From: Balneola sp.
GTDB lineage: Bacteria > Bacteroidota > Rhodothermia > Balneolales > Balneolaceae
DNA: 64,000 bases
Assembly: GCA_002694685.1 (NCBI GenBank)
Contig: NZMW01000001.1
Location: 310,001 to 374,000, forward strand
Reading direction: 5' to 3'
Below, in pieces: positions 18,455 to 27,385 of this stretch. The first letter of the stretch is position 1; every line of letters starts with the position of its first letter. A program made the position numbers and the translations under genes. The notes beneath the pieces were generated by a model. That model had not been told where the DNA came from, did no database searches, and saw nothing but the letters and a program-made list of their open reading frames with translations.

Positions 18455-19317
18455 TGCGTATAAAGCTTTTATCAGGATTACTTATGGCTCTTCTGCTCAC
18501 ACAATGTAAAAGTTCAGATTCCAGTACTTTTTCAGTTCCGGATCATACCCCTTTTGGTGTTTGTTACGCTAAAGTTACGCCTGAACAGGTCGATAATTAT
18601 GGTATGGTGATAATTGAACCTGATTTCTATTCAAAAGAGGAAATGAGCGCATTACGCTCAACAGGTACTAAAATTATTGCCTATGTCACTTTAGGTGAAG
18701 TAGATGAGAACCGCTGGTATTTTAATCGACTTAAAGAAATTGGATTTGTTGGGAAGAATGATAATTAGAATAGCTACTTCATTGATTTAGAAAAAAAAGA
18801 ATCAAGACAATTGATACTAAATGAAGTTATACCTGAGATTATTGCTAAAGGAGTGGATGGGCTTTTCCTTGATACGATTGATGCCGTATCACCGGTTACA
18901 GAACGTGGACATCTTCAGCCCTATATGGTGGAGATGATTGAAGGCATACGAAAGAATTATCCAAATAAAGTGATTATCCAAAACGCAGGAGTTTTCTTGC
19001 TAGACAGAACCAAAGATGATATTGATGCCTTTCTTACCGAGGCGTTAGCTTCTGACTATAACTTTGTTAGTAAAGAGTATTCTGTTCGCACTGCTGAGGA
19101 TTTTAATGATCGCCTGACTTACCTCAATTACTATGCCGGGCAAAGCAATAAACCATTCTTCATAGTTGGCTTTGCTGATTCTGACATAAAAAGAAAACAA
19201 CTGACTACCCGGTTAGATACTCTTGGAAGACCATATTTTATAAGTAATATCGGGTTGTCAAAATTGCCGATTCAACCAGACTCAATTACTAATAACCTGA
19301 AAGTTAAAAAGGAATGA
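18454..19317 (+). pseudogene. TM1410/PelA-hydrolase-like lipoprotein, interrupted by an in-frame TAG
   Basis: The frame encodes 287 residues with a lipoprotein-type signal ending at Cys18 (LLLTQC) and a TIM-barrel hydrolase of the TM1410/GH114 class, related to the hydrolase domain of PelA. Visible motifs are IAYVTLGEVDENRW near 70-84 and GVDGLFLDTIDAV near 130-142, where the acidic catalytic residues are expected. Codon 105 is TAG (18766-18768) between GKNDN and NSYFIDL; relatives tend to have Trp here, one G-to-A change away. Both halves are well conserved and in the same frame. Start is ATG, sharing one base with the HD gene stop; the end overlaps the next gene by four bases. Confidence 0.8.
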
Positions 19318-21371
19318 GTTACGATTTTCAGGCAATTTTTTCGGTCATAAGAATAACCGTAGGGTTTCTCTTTGTATTTGGGTTTATAACACCACTCTTT
19401 TTCAGCTATGCTGGTAAAAAGAAGGGTATAGATCGTGTTATTTTTTCCTGGGTGGGTCTTGGTGGACTGATAATTACTGCAATTTTTATTCTTGTCACCC
19501 TCAATATTTATGATTTTATAAGCGTTCTATTTTGCCTTTTGATGATACCTCTGCTTATAAAATTTTTCCAGCGCTCATGGGAGGGGAATTCTATTGTTGA
19601 TATTTTTACGATGGGTGAAAACAGGGTAGTAGCTACTCACGTGAAATTTATCGAAAAAATCAGGAGGCTAACCCTTCAAGACATAAAAGATAAATTTCTA
19701 AAAAAACCTTCCCTCAATTACGAAAGTCCCTATACCTTCGCTGCTATTCTGATTGGAATAGGTGCTTCTATTCTGCGGGTTATTCCATCAATAAGTAATT
19801 CATCACCATTTACAAGAGCTTGGTACTTCGAGCTTGATGCTGTTAAAGCTCTAAGCCTTCAAGAATATTTTACTGGATATCCTGTACCTAAAGGAATGCA
19901 TTCTATGATTCATTTCTTTAGCACGATCACTCAGGTTAGCCCGGAAATGATTCTTCACACTATGGGTGGGCTAATAAGCTTTTTCCTAACCATAATTATT
20001 TTCTGGTTTGTTAAAGATTTAACAAGGGGTAAACATCCATCAGCAGCACTTTTTTCGGCACTGTTGTATGGAATTTTCCCCACTCTATTTATTCCTATTT
20101 CCTTGGAACTGGAATCCGAGTTAACAAGTCTATCATTCGCAATGTGTTTTGCGTTGCCGACGATGCTTTTCTTCTTCCGGAATATTCGTTCTGGAGGGAA
20201 AACCCCTTGGTTTTATATTTATGCCGGTATTGCTGCAACGGCACTATCTGATTTGTTTGTTCTATTAATGGTATTAATACCATTTTTGATAGTTGGACTT
20301 ATTTCTATTCCGAGAAAAAATCTTTTTAATCGGTTTACTAGAATTTCATCGAGACTTATCCTCGTAATAGCCTTGTCTATATCTCCCTATATTCAGTACT
20401 GTCTGGCTCACAGAATTAACATAGCCAATTTCTTTCAGGATCAACTTTTCAATACGCAAGTATTCAGTTTTACCCCAAATCTAATTATTCCCATAGAAGA
20501 TCTTAGCGTAATCTATATACTTGTTGGAGGGCTACTATTACTTGGATATCTAGCTCGATTCTTTGTTCAAAGTAAGGACAGAATCGGAGAGGAAATCTCA
20601 TTCCTGATCCTGTTTCTTATCGTATCATATATTTACACCCCATATTTTAATTACCAATATATTTATGTTGATCCGGATCAATTAAACACTTTTTATGGAG
20701 TGTTAATCTGTATTTTTGCAGGACTTCTACTGTACTCAATTCTCATTTTCATTGAATGGGTGATTGCATCATCAAAAGTAATAACTCCATATTTAGCACC
20801 GTCGATGGTAGTAGGGCTGGCAACCTTGTTTCTGTTTTTACAAAGTGGAATTCAGGTTAGTAGAATTCTCCCAACAACCCAACCAAATGGTTTTTTTGAT
20901 GCTTATTATAACATCATCAATGAAAGAATTCCTTATACATATGCCACTGTTGGGCCAGAGTTAGATCGTGAATTAGCTACTAACAGACACTTTTTCATGA
21001 ATTACCAATACTTTCTTAATAACTACGGTGCTATAGATTCCTTATATCAGCAATACTTAACGGTTCCAGTTGACGAGCGTTTGGATACCGAAGAAATTCC
21101 ACCAGCTAGTATTTTCCTCTTTGTTGAAAAACCGCCATATGGCTCTATTCAGCAGGGTATCTTATATGATGCACAGGGAACTATGCGAGATCTCGAGCAG
21201 TGGTTAGTTTCTTTTAGAGAACTGGAAGACCGGGTACTGGAAGTCTATCATGAGACAGAAGAAACTATTGTCTATGAAATTATAAATCGTGAAGGCGAAT
21301 CTAGCATCAGTGGTGTATTAAAGAACATATATTCTACAGAGGAGGGACGTGCTGCGAGGTTATTCAAATAA
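19314..21371 (+). CDS. Large multi-spanning membrane protein of the Pel-like locus, function unknown
   Basis: 685 residues with roughly a dozen hydrophobic segments from residue 8 to about 515, then a 170-residue soluble tail. A loop at about 170-195 (WYFELDAVKALSLQEYFTGY) followed by a helix-rich region recalls the dolichol-mannose/GT39-like transferase fold, but I see no decisive motif. In canonical Pel loci PelD and PelE are the membrane partners of PelF and PelG; this protein occupies that place without resembling them. It overlaps the hydrolase gene by ATGA and precedes the fusion protein. Inner-membrane synthase partner or lipid-linked sugar transferase are guesses. Confidence 0.6.
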   Translation: MSYDFQAIFSVIRITVGFLFVFGFITPLFFSYAGKKKGIDRVIFSWVGLGGLIITAIFILVTLNIYDFISVLFCLLMIPLLIKFFQRSWEGNSIVDIFTMGENRVVATHVKFIEKIRRLTLQDIKDKFLKKPSLNYESPYTFAAILIGIGASILRVIPSISNSSPFTRAWYFELDAVKALSLQEYFTGYPVPKGMHSMIHFFSTITQVSPEMILHTMGGLISFFLTIIIFWFVKDLTRGKHPSAALFSALLYGIFPTLFIPISLELESELTSLSFAMCFALPTMLFFFRNIRSGGKTPWFYIYAGIAATALSDLFVLLMVLIPFLIVGLISIPRKNLFNRFTRISSRLILVIALSISPYIQYCLAHRINIANFFQDQLFNTQVFSFTPNLIIPIEDLSVIYILVGGLLLLGYLARFFVQSKDRIGEEISFLILFLIVSYIYTPYFNYQYIYVDPDQLNTFYGVLICIFAGLLLYSILIFIEWVIASSKVITPYLAPSMVVGLATLFLFLQSGIQVSRILPTTQPNGFFDAYYNIINERIPYTYATVGPELDRELATNRHFFMNYQYFLNNYGAIDSLYQQYLTVPVDERLDTEEIPPASIFLFVEKPPYGSIQQGILYDAQGTMRDLEQWLVSFRELEDRVLEVYHETEETIVYEIINREGESSISGVLKNIYSTEEGRAARLFK

Positions 21372-21393
21372 GGTTGGGAAAATTTATTCCAGT

Positions 21394-24300
21394 ATGTCTC
21401 GAATGCTAAAAAGCATTTCTATTGCTTTTTTACTTATTGGAGTGCTGCTTATTTCAAGTTGTACTGATAATGATCCTTTTATCAGGACTTTAGACGTCAA
21501 TGCTCAATCTCCAATTGTCATGGTACTTAAAAATCAGGCAAATGATTTTAGCACTGAAGTATCTGCACAGGTTGTAAAGGCTCTTGATTACACTAAAATA
21601 CCTTATCTAACCATCGACCTTGGCATTATTTCCCGAGAATTTTCTATTCCAAATAGTGTAAGAAGTCTCGTTATTACTACTGATAGGGTGCAAGAACTAA
21701 GAACCGAAGATTTTGAGGAATTAGTAGAATTTGTTGCCAGGGGGAATTCAATTGTTTTGACAGGCCCCGTTAGTTCACAGAATTTTGCATTCCTACAAGG
21801 CTTAAAGACTGATACAGAGTATAATGTGGATTCACTAAGCGTCGGATATAAGCTCTTTAGTAAAGCTTTTCCGGGTGTAGAAGGCATGACCTACAATTAC
21901 GATGGATTACTACCTCATTACGGTTTACTAGCTGAGGAATTCAAAAGCTCAGTAAACATACTGGCAAGTACAGCTACAGATGAGAATCAACCTTTTATTG
22001 TATCTAATAAAATTGGATTAGGTGAAGTAATCACTATAAACAGTTATGTGTTGGGAGGGAAAATATACAGAGGGATTATTTTCTCATCCATCCTTAAAGG
22101 ATTACAAGGGGTTCCTTATCAGGTTGCCAATGTGAGTACTATTTTCCTGGATGACTTTCCGGCTCCGTTATACAACCAGAAGCTTCCTCCAATTGATGAA
22201 GAGTATGATGTGACCCATGCCGAGTTTGTTAGTAAAATCTGGTGGCAGGATATGCAGGCATTTGCAGATACCTTTAATATCGATTATTCAGCTATGACGG
22301 CATTTAACTATAACGCTAATGTCGTTCCGCCGTTTGATTTTCAAGAGTGGCGACAGGGATCAATAATTTATAATCAAAATATTGTACAAGGGAGCATTTT
22401 CCTCGCGAATGATGTGAAGAATACTCGGCATGAATTGGCTTTTCACGGATACAACCACTTCTCACTGTGGGAGCAGGATTGGGATAACATCAACTTTATG
22501 ATTTCATCCCTTCAGGCTGCACGTAAAAGATGGCGAGTTGATAATCTTGGTAAACTACCCACTAATTATGTGCCCCCGACTAATGAAATTGATTCAGTTG
22601 GTATTCTTGCAATCACCATTGGTATGCCGAGCATAAGATATATGAGCTCTCTTTACTTTGGTGTTCAAGAAGAAGGGCAGGGAAGAGAATTCGATCCTGA
22701 TCCTTACGCTCCGGGTCAATTGTTTGACTATCCGAGAGTTACAAGTGGGTTCACCATGAACGAAAATTCCCTGCTTGACCAACAGGGCATGCAATTAGTT
22801 ACAGGGATATGGAACCATTTTATTCATCCTGATGATGTGTTTCAGGTTACACAACGAGCGGAAGATGAATTTACTAGCCGAAACCCTCTTGGGCTTGGCT
22901 GGAAATCTTCCCAAGAATATGACTATGGCTTATATCACCTTTTTCGGGATCGGGTACAATTCACCATGGAACATTTTCCAAAAAGCCGTTTTGTTACTGC
23001 TACTCAGGGAGGCAAGAGAGCTGAAGATTGGCGAAGAAGATTGACTAAATACACACAATCCGGAGCTTCTTTGAAGGTGAACACATCCTTTAGAGCAAAC
23101 TATATCCCGAAGTTTCAAGATAGCACCAAGTACTGGTATATGTATGTAACTGAAGATCAAGCTCTGGAAACTGAGTCAACTTTGAGCAAGCAAGGTTTAA
23201 GCTATCAGAGAACAGAAATTTGGGATGGATATCTTTACCAGTTCAGTACTGAAAGTGAAATCTTTTTTGTGCCTAATTTTGAAAAATCATATTACTTTGA
23301 TCAACAATTTGTAAGGAACTTAGTTCGGGATCAGGTGGGAAATTATCAGCAGTACCTGGTCGCTTCTGGTGGGTTTAGTGGTTCCGGAGAGGAATGGAGA
23401 GATACCCGGCTTGAAGATGCTGTCAGAGCCTGGAGGATGAATCCTCAAAGCGTTGCAAACCAGGAGAATTTAATCACACTCAGTACAGAGTTCAACCAGA
23501 TGTCCAGAGCTATAACCATTTTGGAAAATCGACTCTTAAACAACGAGAATTGGTCAGAGCGAGATCAGGAAAGGTTGTTGACATACTATGGTTGGGAAGG
23601 CATGCAAACACGTGCTGAACTATTTTTGGAAGATCTGTGGGCTAAATATGCTTCAATGCAAGTAATAGCCTTAAAAAATCAAGCAGTTGCTGCTTTGGGT
23701 TTATTCGGAGAAGATTTTGAAAGAAGGTGGAGACAACGAGAACTTCAGCTAAATCCTGATGACTACAACACCTTATTAAACTATACAAAATCTATTGAAA
23801 GCCAGGAAAACTGGCCGGAAATGAAAGAGAACCTGAGACGATTGTTAAGCATGAATCCAGAAACGGATTCATTATACGCTTTTGCATTGCAGAGATCGTT
23901 TTACTACGAAATCCCGGACAGCACCATGGATTTTGTTGAGGAGTTTTCTACTTCATCATACCCACAGCTGACTCCTTTTGCCTCAAACTTAGCATTTATG
24001 TACGCATTTAATGCCAATGATTTCCAGCAGGCTTTATTCTGGGCTAATAATGCTCCTAATTTTGACGAGCGATTGAAGCTCTACTGGCTTGGTCAGCTTA
24101 ACTACGATGAGCTTTATATTGCTCAAGCAAAGAAAATGATAACAAATAGCCCTGCAGATGATAGTCTAAGATCATTTATAGGTACTAATTTATTCTATCA
24201 AGGATTGGCAGAAGAATCTTATAAGGTTTTATATCCCTTATTCGAACGCCAAAATACTCAGGGTTTAGCTGCCGATACGCTCATGAGGAATGAAATTGGC

Positions 24301-25284
24301 TATTTGTCTTACGATCAGAAGAAAGACTTCTACAAAAGATACCCTGAGTTTTTTGATGAAGACCAGGAAGGAGATCTTCAGGACGAATACAGAAGAAATC
24401 GGGGAGTCAAAGCAACAGTTTTTGGTGAATACCGGGATGACAATTTTGACAATACATTTGGAAGAGGAGGAGTTTCTGTTGAGATTGGGAATCGAAGGAA
24501 AAACACCCATTCTTTTAAATCAGAGTACTTAATTTTCTCTGATAATGCAACCCAAACCAGCACAGTTTTTAATTATCAGGGGCTCGGTTATGAGTTCGCT
24601 CACCGGTCAGATGACCAGCAATTTCAATTCAGAGCCGGACCTACGGTCTTATTTGGGGAAGGTGATTTCATTCCTGAAGCACTGGTTTCAGTGGGGTATT
24701 CGAAGGACTCTTCATTTACCTCTGTACAACTTACCGGAGGAGCAGAACTAACATCAACATCTCTTCAAAATGATTATTATCAGAGTCAACTTCAGGTTTA
24801 CCGACAGGACTATTGGTTTGACGGGAATATTACGACTGCGCTTTCTGCATCTGGTAAGTATTTCACGAATAACGTATTTCGGTATGGAGCGCAGGGCAGA
24901 GTAATTCTTGACCTTATGGAATCGAAATGGAAGTTTAGACCACTTGGCGAAGTTAGTTATTCAGATGCGACACAGAGTTTTATAAGTGGTATTCCTTATT
25001 ATACTCCTGACCAATATTTTGCACAGGGTATTGGATTAGATTTACAATATCGAAACCCAAATACCTTTGAGTATAGGACACAGCTTACGGGAGAAATAAT
25101 GGGTAGACATGAACGCCGTGAAGGTTTCTTTTTCTCTGGAAGACTAGAATTTCAGCATAAATTCAGAAATTTCTGGGAGTTTGGCTTAGGAAGTGAAATT
25201 TCGACAAGCCAGGTATATCGATCGAATAGAATTTTCTTTACACTCTCGTATTATTTTCCGAAAACATTAATTAGCAGTGAATAG
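21394..25284 (+). CDS. PelA-like deacetylase fused to PelB-like helical scaffold and outer-membrane barrel
   Basis: 1296 residues from ATG 21394. I prefer this to the in-frame GTG at 21349 because it places a lipoprotein signal at the N-terminus with Cys23 (LLISSC). Residues about 30-240 form an alpha/beta domain; about 245-560 a NodB-like DUF2194 deacetylase with FLDDFP near 250 and FHGYNH near 349 as metal ligands; about 685-985 helical repeats resembling TPRs; about 1003-1296 alternating beta strands ending in FFTLSYYFPK, an outer-membrane barrel. In Pseudomonas the deacetylase is PelA and the TPR-barrel porin is PelB, separate proteins that interact. Here one lipid-anchored chain seems to do both: deacetylate in the periplasm, then export. 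It ends in TAG. Confidence 0.8.
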   Translation: MSRMLKSISIAFLLIGVLLISSCTDNDPFIRTLDVNAQSPIVMVLKNQANDFSTEVSAQVVKALDYTKIPYLTIDLGIISREFSIPNSVRSLVITTDRVQELRTEDFEELVEFVARGNSIVLTGPVSSQNFAFLQGLKTDTEYNVDSLSVGYKLFSKAFPGVEGMTYNYDGLLPHYGLLAEEFKSSVNILASTATDENQPFIVSNKIGLGEVITINSYVLGGKIYRGIIFSSILKGLQGVPYQVANVSTIFLDDFPAPLYNQKLPPIDEEYDVTHAEFVSKIWWQDMQAFADTFNIDYSAMTAFNYNANVVPPFDFQEWRQGSIIYNQNIVQGSIFLANDVKNTRHELAFHGYNHFSLWEQDWDNINFMISSLQAARKRWRVDNLGKLPTNYVPPTNEIDSVGILAITIGMPSIRYMSSLYFGVQEEGQGREFDPDPYAPGQLFDYPRVTSGFTMNENSLLDQQGMQLVTGIWNHFIHPDDVFQVTQRAEDEFTSRNPLGLGWKSSQEYDYGLYHLFRDRVQFTMEHFPKSRFVTATQGGKRAEDWRRRLTKYTQSGASLKVNTSFRANYIPKFQDSTKYWYMYVTEDQALETESTLSKQGLSYQRTEIWDGYLYQFSTESEIFFVPNFEKSYYFDQQFVRNLVRDQVGNYQQYLVASGGFSGSGEEWRDTRLEDAVRAWRMNPQSVANQENLITLSTEFNQMSRAITILENRLLNNENWSERDQERLLTYYGWEGMQTRAELFLEDLWAKYASMQVIALKNQAVAALGLFGEDFERRWRQRELQLNPDDYNTLLNYTKSIESQENWPEMKENLRRLLSMNPETDSLYAFALQRSFYYEIPDSTMDFVEEFSTSSYPQLTPFASNLAFMYAFNANDFQQALFWANNAPNFDERLKLYWLGQLNYDELYIAQAKKMITNSPADDSLRSFIGTNLFYQGLAEESYKVLYPLFERQNTQGLAADTLMRNEIGYLSYDQKKDFYKRYPEFFDEDQEGDLQDEYRRNRGVKATVFGEYRDDNFDNTFGRGGVSVEIGNRRKNTHSFKSEYLIFSDNATQTSTVFNYQGLGYEFAHRSDDQQFQFRAGPTVLFGEGDFIPEALVSVGYSKDSSFTSVQLTGGAELTSTSLQNDYYQSQLQVYRQDYWFDGNITTALSASGKYFTNNVFRYGAQGRVILDLMESKWKFRPLGEVSYSDATQSFISGIPYYTPDQYFAQGIGLDLQYRNPNTFEYRTQLTGEIMGRHERREGFFFSGRLEFQHKFRNFWEFGLGSEISTSQVYRSNRIFFTLSYYFPKTLISSE

Positions 25285-25316
25285 AAACATACAGTAAAAG
25301 TACTCGTAACCAAGCT

Positions 25317-25625
25317 ATGCGCTACGTAAGAAAACATCTTGAATGGATGGTATTTGGATTCGGAATTCTACTACTTGGCTTAATGAGCCCTGAAAATACA
25401 GGTACCTCATTGTGCTTTTTTGAGTGGATTGGAATCGAATTTTGTCCCGGAGAAGGTCTTGGGCATTCAATATCCTATACTTTTAGGGGAGACTTTTCAG
25501 CTGCAATGCAAGCGCATTTTGCAGGACCATTTGCAGTGGCTATCCTAAGTTCAAGAGTGATTTATATTTGGCGTAAACTCTATCAAGATTCAAAACTAAC
25601 TACAAAGAAGGAAACACATGGCTAA
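25317..25625 (+). CDS. DUF2752-like small membrane protein
   Basis: The 102-residue protein has two hydrophobic segments (about 8-24 and 64-84) and the family's cysteine pattern: Cys33, then FCPGEG with Cys43, followed by a short helix and an AMQAHFAGP stretch. The second cysteine of the usual CPxCG motif is Glu here. Function of the family is unknown. It follows the fusion gene by 32 bases and overlaps the TM2 gene by 8 bases; the two commonly travel together. Confidence 0.7.
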   Translation: MRYVRKHLEWMVFGFGILLLGLMSPENTGTSLCFFEWIGIEFCPGEGLGHSISYTFRGDFSAAMQAHFAGPFAVAILSSRVIYIWRKLYQDSKLTTKKETHG

Positions 25626-25959
25626 TGTAATTGATCATCTACCAGAAATTGAAGGCGATGAATCACTCTACGTGGGGAAATTATTTTCCGATCTAACAGA
25701 CGAACAAGCATCAAAATTCGCATCAGTTTATCGCTCCAGAAGAAAGGATCCACAGACAGTACTCATAACTTGTATACTTGGCTTTTTCCTGATTGCAGGA
25801 GTACACAGACTATTACTGAACCAAATTGGAATGGGTATTTTGTACATATTTACTGGTGGACTATGCCTGATTGGTACTATAGTCGACCTGGTCAATTACA
25901 AAGATATGGCTTTTCAATACAATAGGAATGTTGCTCAGGAAATACGTTCATACGTTTAA
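25618..25959 (+). CDS. TM2-domain protein
   Basis: The 113-residue protein has a charged N-terminal half and a C-terminal TM2 domain (about 53-98): two membrane helices with a conserved short turn (GVHRLLLNQIGMGILYIFTG). TM2 proteins are small membrane proteins of unknown role. It is the last gene of the Pel-like locus; the convergent gene on the other strand ends only 8 bases away and I see no terminator between them. Confidence 0.82.
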   Translation: MANVIDHLPEIEGDESLYVGKLFSDLTDEQASKFASVYRSRRKDPQTVLITCILGFFLIAGVHRLLLNQIGMGILYIFTGGLCLIGTIVDLVNYKDMAFQYNRNVAQEIRSYV

Positions 25960-25967
25960 AAAGAGTT

Positions 25968-26837
25968 CTATTTACCAATTCCGAAAAATCGATTGATATT
26001 AAATCCGAAACGGAAGTCCATATCTAAGATATTGGTATCTGTTCGGGTTAATAGGTGTTGTTCAGTAAACCACTGTCCTGTCATCATAAAAAGCTGGAAT
26101 ACGTGTCCACCGGTATCAATTTCATAAGAAATAGCCATATGATTGATGGTGCCCGGATTCCGGTCTCCTACAACTGGTAGGTACTCAAAAGCGAAAGATT
26201 TACGATTGTTCAATTTGTATCGTCCACTAATTCCAACACCGAATGTAGTATGATTTGGGGTAGGGATTCCATCTTCTAAAACCAAGGTGTTAAAATGAGC
26301 AACCATAGGACTTACTTGAAGGCTGAAATTTTCATTAAACTTTCTTGCTATCATTAAAGAGCCTAGGTAATTGAGCCGCTCTGTAAAGGTGTAATCAAAT
26401 CTTCTTTCTTTCTGTGTTGTTACGCCAATATCACCCTTAAAAGCAATTTGAACAGGCACTTTGTCCGACTTAAGTTGATGCAGTAGGATATATTTGGTTC
26501 TGAAATCAACGGTATTTTCAAGACCGCTTCTGCCAATTCCAATATCCCATCTGTCCGTTAAACCATAATCTATACCAAGACGAACAGCAGCCCCGCCGTC
26601 GATCCCAAAAAAGTTCTCAATTCCGGTTGAGAAGAGTCCGAAATTATGCATCACCATAGAGTTTAGGTTCTTTGCCGGCAATCCTTCAACAGTACTGATA
26701 CCGGCAATACTACCCGATAGGAATATATCTTCAACAGGTCCGTCTTGAACAGCACGCTTTCGCTCCATCTGTGCCTGTAGTGTTTGTATTCCGAATAAAA
26801 GTATTGGGATAAGGAGAGCGGTTTTCTTAAAGCTCAT
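25968..26837 (-). CDS. DUF5777-type outer-membrane beta-barrel protein
   Basis: 289 residues with a cleavable signal peptide (1 to about 22, ending QAQ) and a run of amphipathic strands with the LxRLGIDYGLTDRWDIGIG pattern of Bacteroidota DUF5777 barrels. It ends in an aromatic-rich strand (FRFGFNINRFFGIG). The role is unknown; these barrels often follow a YceI protein and a c-type cytochrome, as here, suggesting a surface redox or transport module. Stop codon is TAG. Confidence 0.75.
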   Translation of the reverse strand: MSFKKTALLIPILLFGIQTLQAQMERKRAVQDGPVEDIFLSGSIAGISTVEGLPAKNLNSMVMHNFGLFSTGIENFFGIDGGAAVRLGIDYGLTDRWDIGIGRSGLENTVDFRTKYILLHQLKSDKVPVQIAFKGDIGVTTQKERRFDYTFTERLNYLGSLMIARKFNENFSLQVSPMVAHFNTLVLEDGIPTPNHTTFGVGISGRYKLNNRKSFAFEYLPVVGDRNPGTINHMAISYEIDTGGHVFQLFMMTGQWFTEQHLLTRTDTNILDMDFRFGFNINRFFGIGK

Positions 26838-26838
26838 A

Positions 26839-27384
26839 TTAGTTTTCAGTTGGTTTTAGTAGGGCTTCAATTTCAATTTTCTGTTCCTGGTCTACCTTCA
26901 CAAAAAGTAAACTAGGTGGGACAATATCATAATCTTCAAGTTCCAGGACCCAATTTGCGGTTACCATTAGGCCTTCCGGAGTCATCTGTAAGGTGCCATC
27001 AATAGTTACTTCGCGGCTAACTCCGTGAATCTTAAAATCTCCCGTTACTTTAACAGGTTGTTCGCTGGTATCATCGGGATTAAAATCTGTAGCTAGTGAA
27101 CCGAAAAACTCAGCAAAGGGAAATTTCTCGGTTTCAAGAGTTTCCTTCATATCTCGATCTCGCTTTTGTATTCCAGTGTCGAGAGTGGTTAAGTCCAGAT
27201 AGAAATCAACGGTTCCATCTTCCAGGTTTACTAAACCAGTGAGGAAATCAGAACTGCCGGTAAAGGTGTGAAGGGGTACTTCAGAGTGAAATATAGCAGT
27301 GCCGCTATCAGTCATATATTCCTGAGCATTTGCTATGTTGGCGTAAATAAGTAAAAAAAGGAGGGTCGTAATTACTTTCTTCAT
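26839..27384 (-). CDS. YceI-family periplasmic protein
   Basis: 181 residues with a signal peptide (1 to about 20). The mature part has the YceI lipocalin-like pattern: GTAIFHSEVPLHTFTG near the start, DLTTLDTGIQKRDRDM near 92-107 and KIHGVSREVTIDGTL near 130. YceI proteins bind polyisoprenoid-type lipids and are often cotranscribed with cytochromes. It lies one base from both its neighbours, so the three genes form one unit. The ligand cannot be told from sequence. Confidence 0.88.
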   Translation of the reverse strand: MKKVITTLLFLLIYANIANAQEYMTDSGTAIFHSEVPLHTFTGSSDFLTGLVNLEDGTVDFYLDLTTLDTGIQKRDRDMKETLETEKFPFAEFFGSLATDFNPDDTSEQPVKVTGDFKIHGVSREVTIDGTLQMTPEGLMVTANWVLELEDYDIVPPSLLFVKVDQEQKIEIEALLKPTEN

Positions 27385-27385
27385 T

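Noticed and set aside
18768-18811. Two separate small genes instead of one interrupted hydrolase
   Set aside because: The two parts are in the same frame, the residues between TAG and the next ATG continue the fold (NSYFIDL), and the second ATG has no ribosome site.
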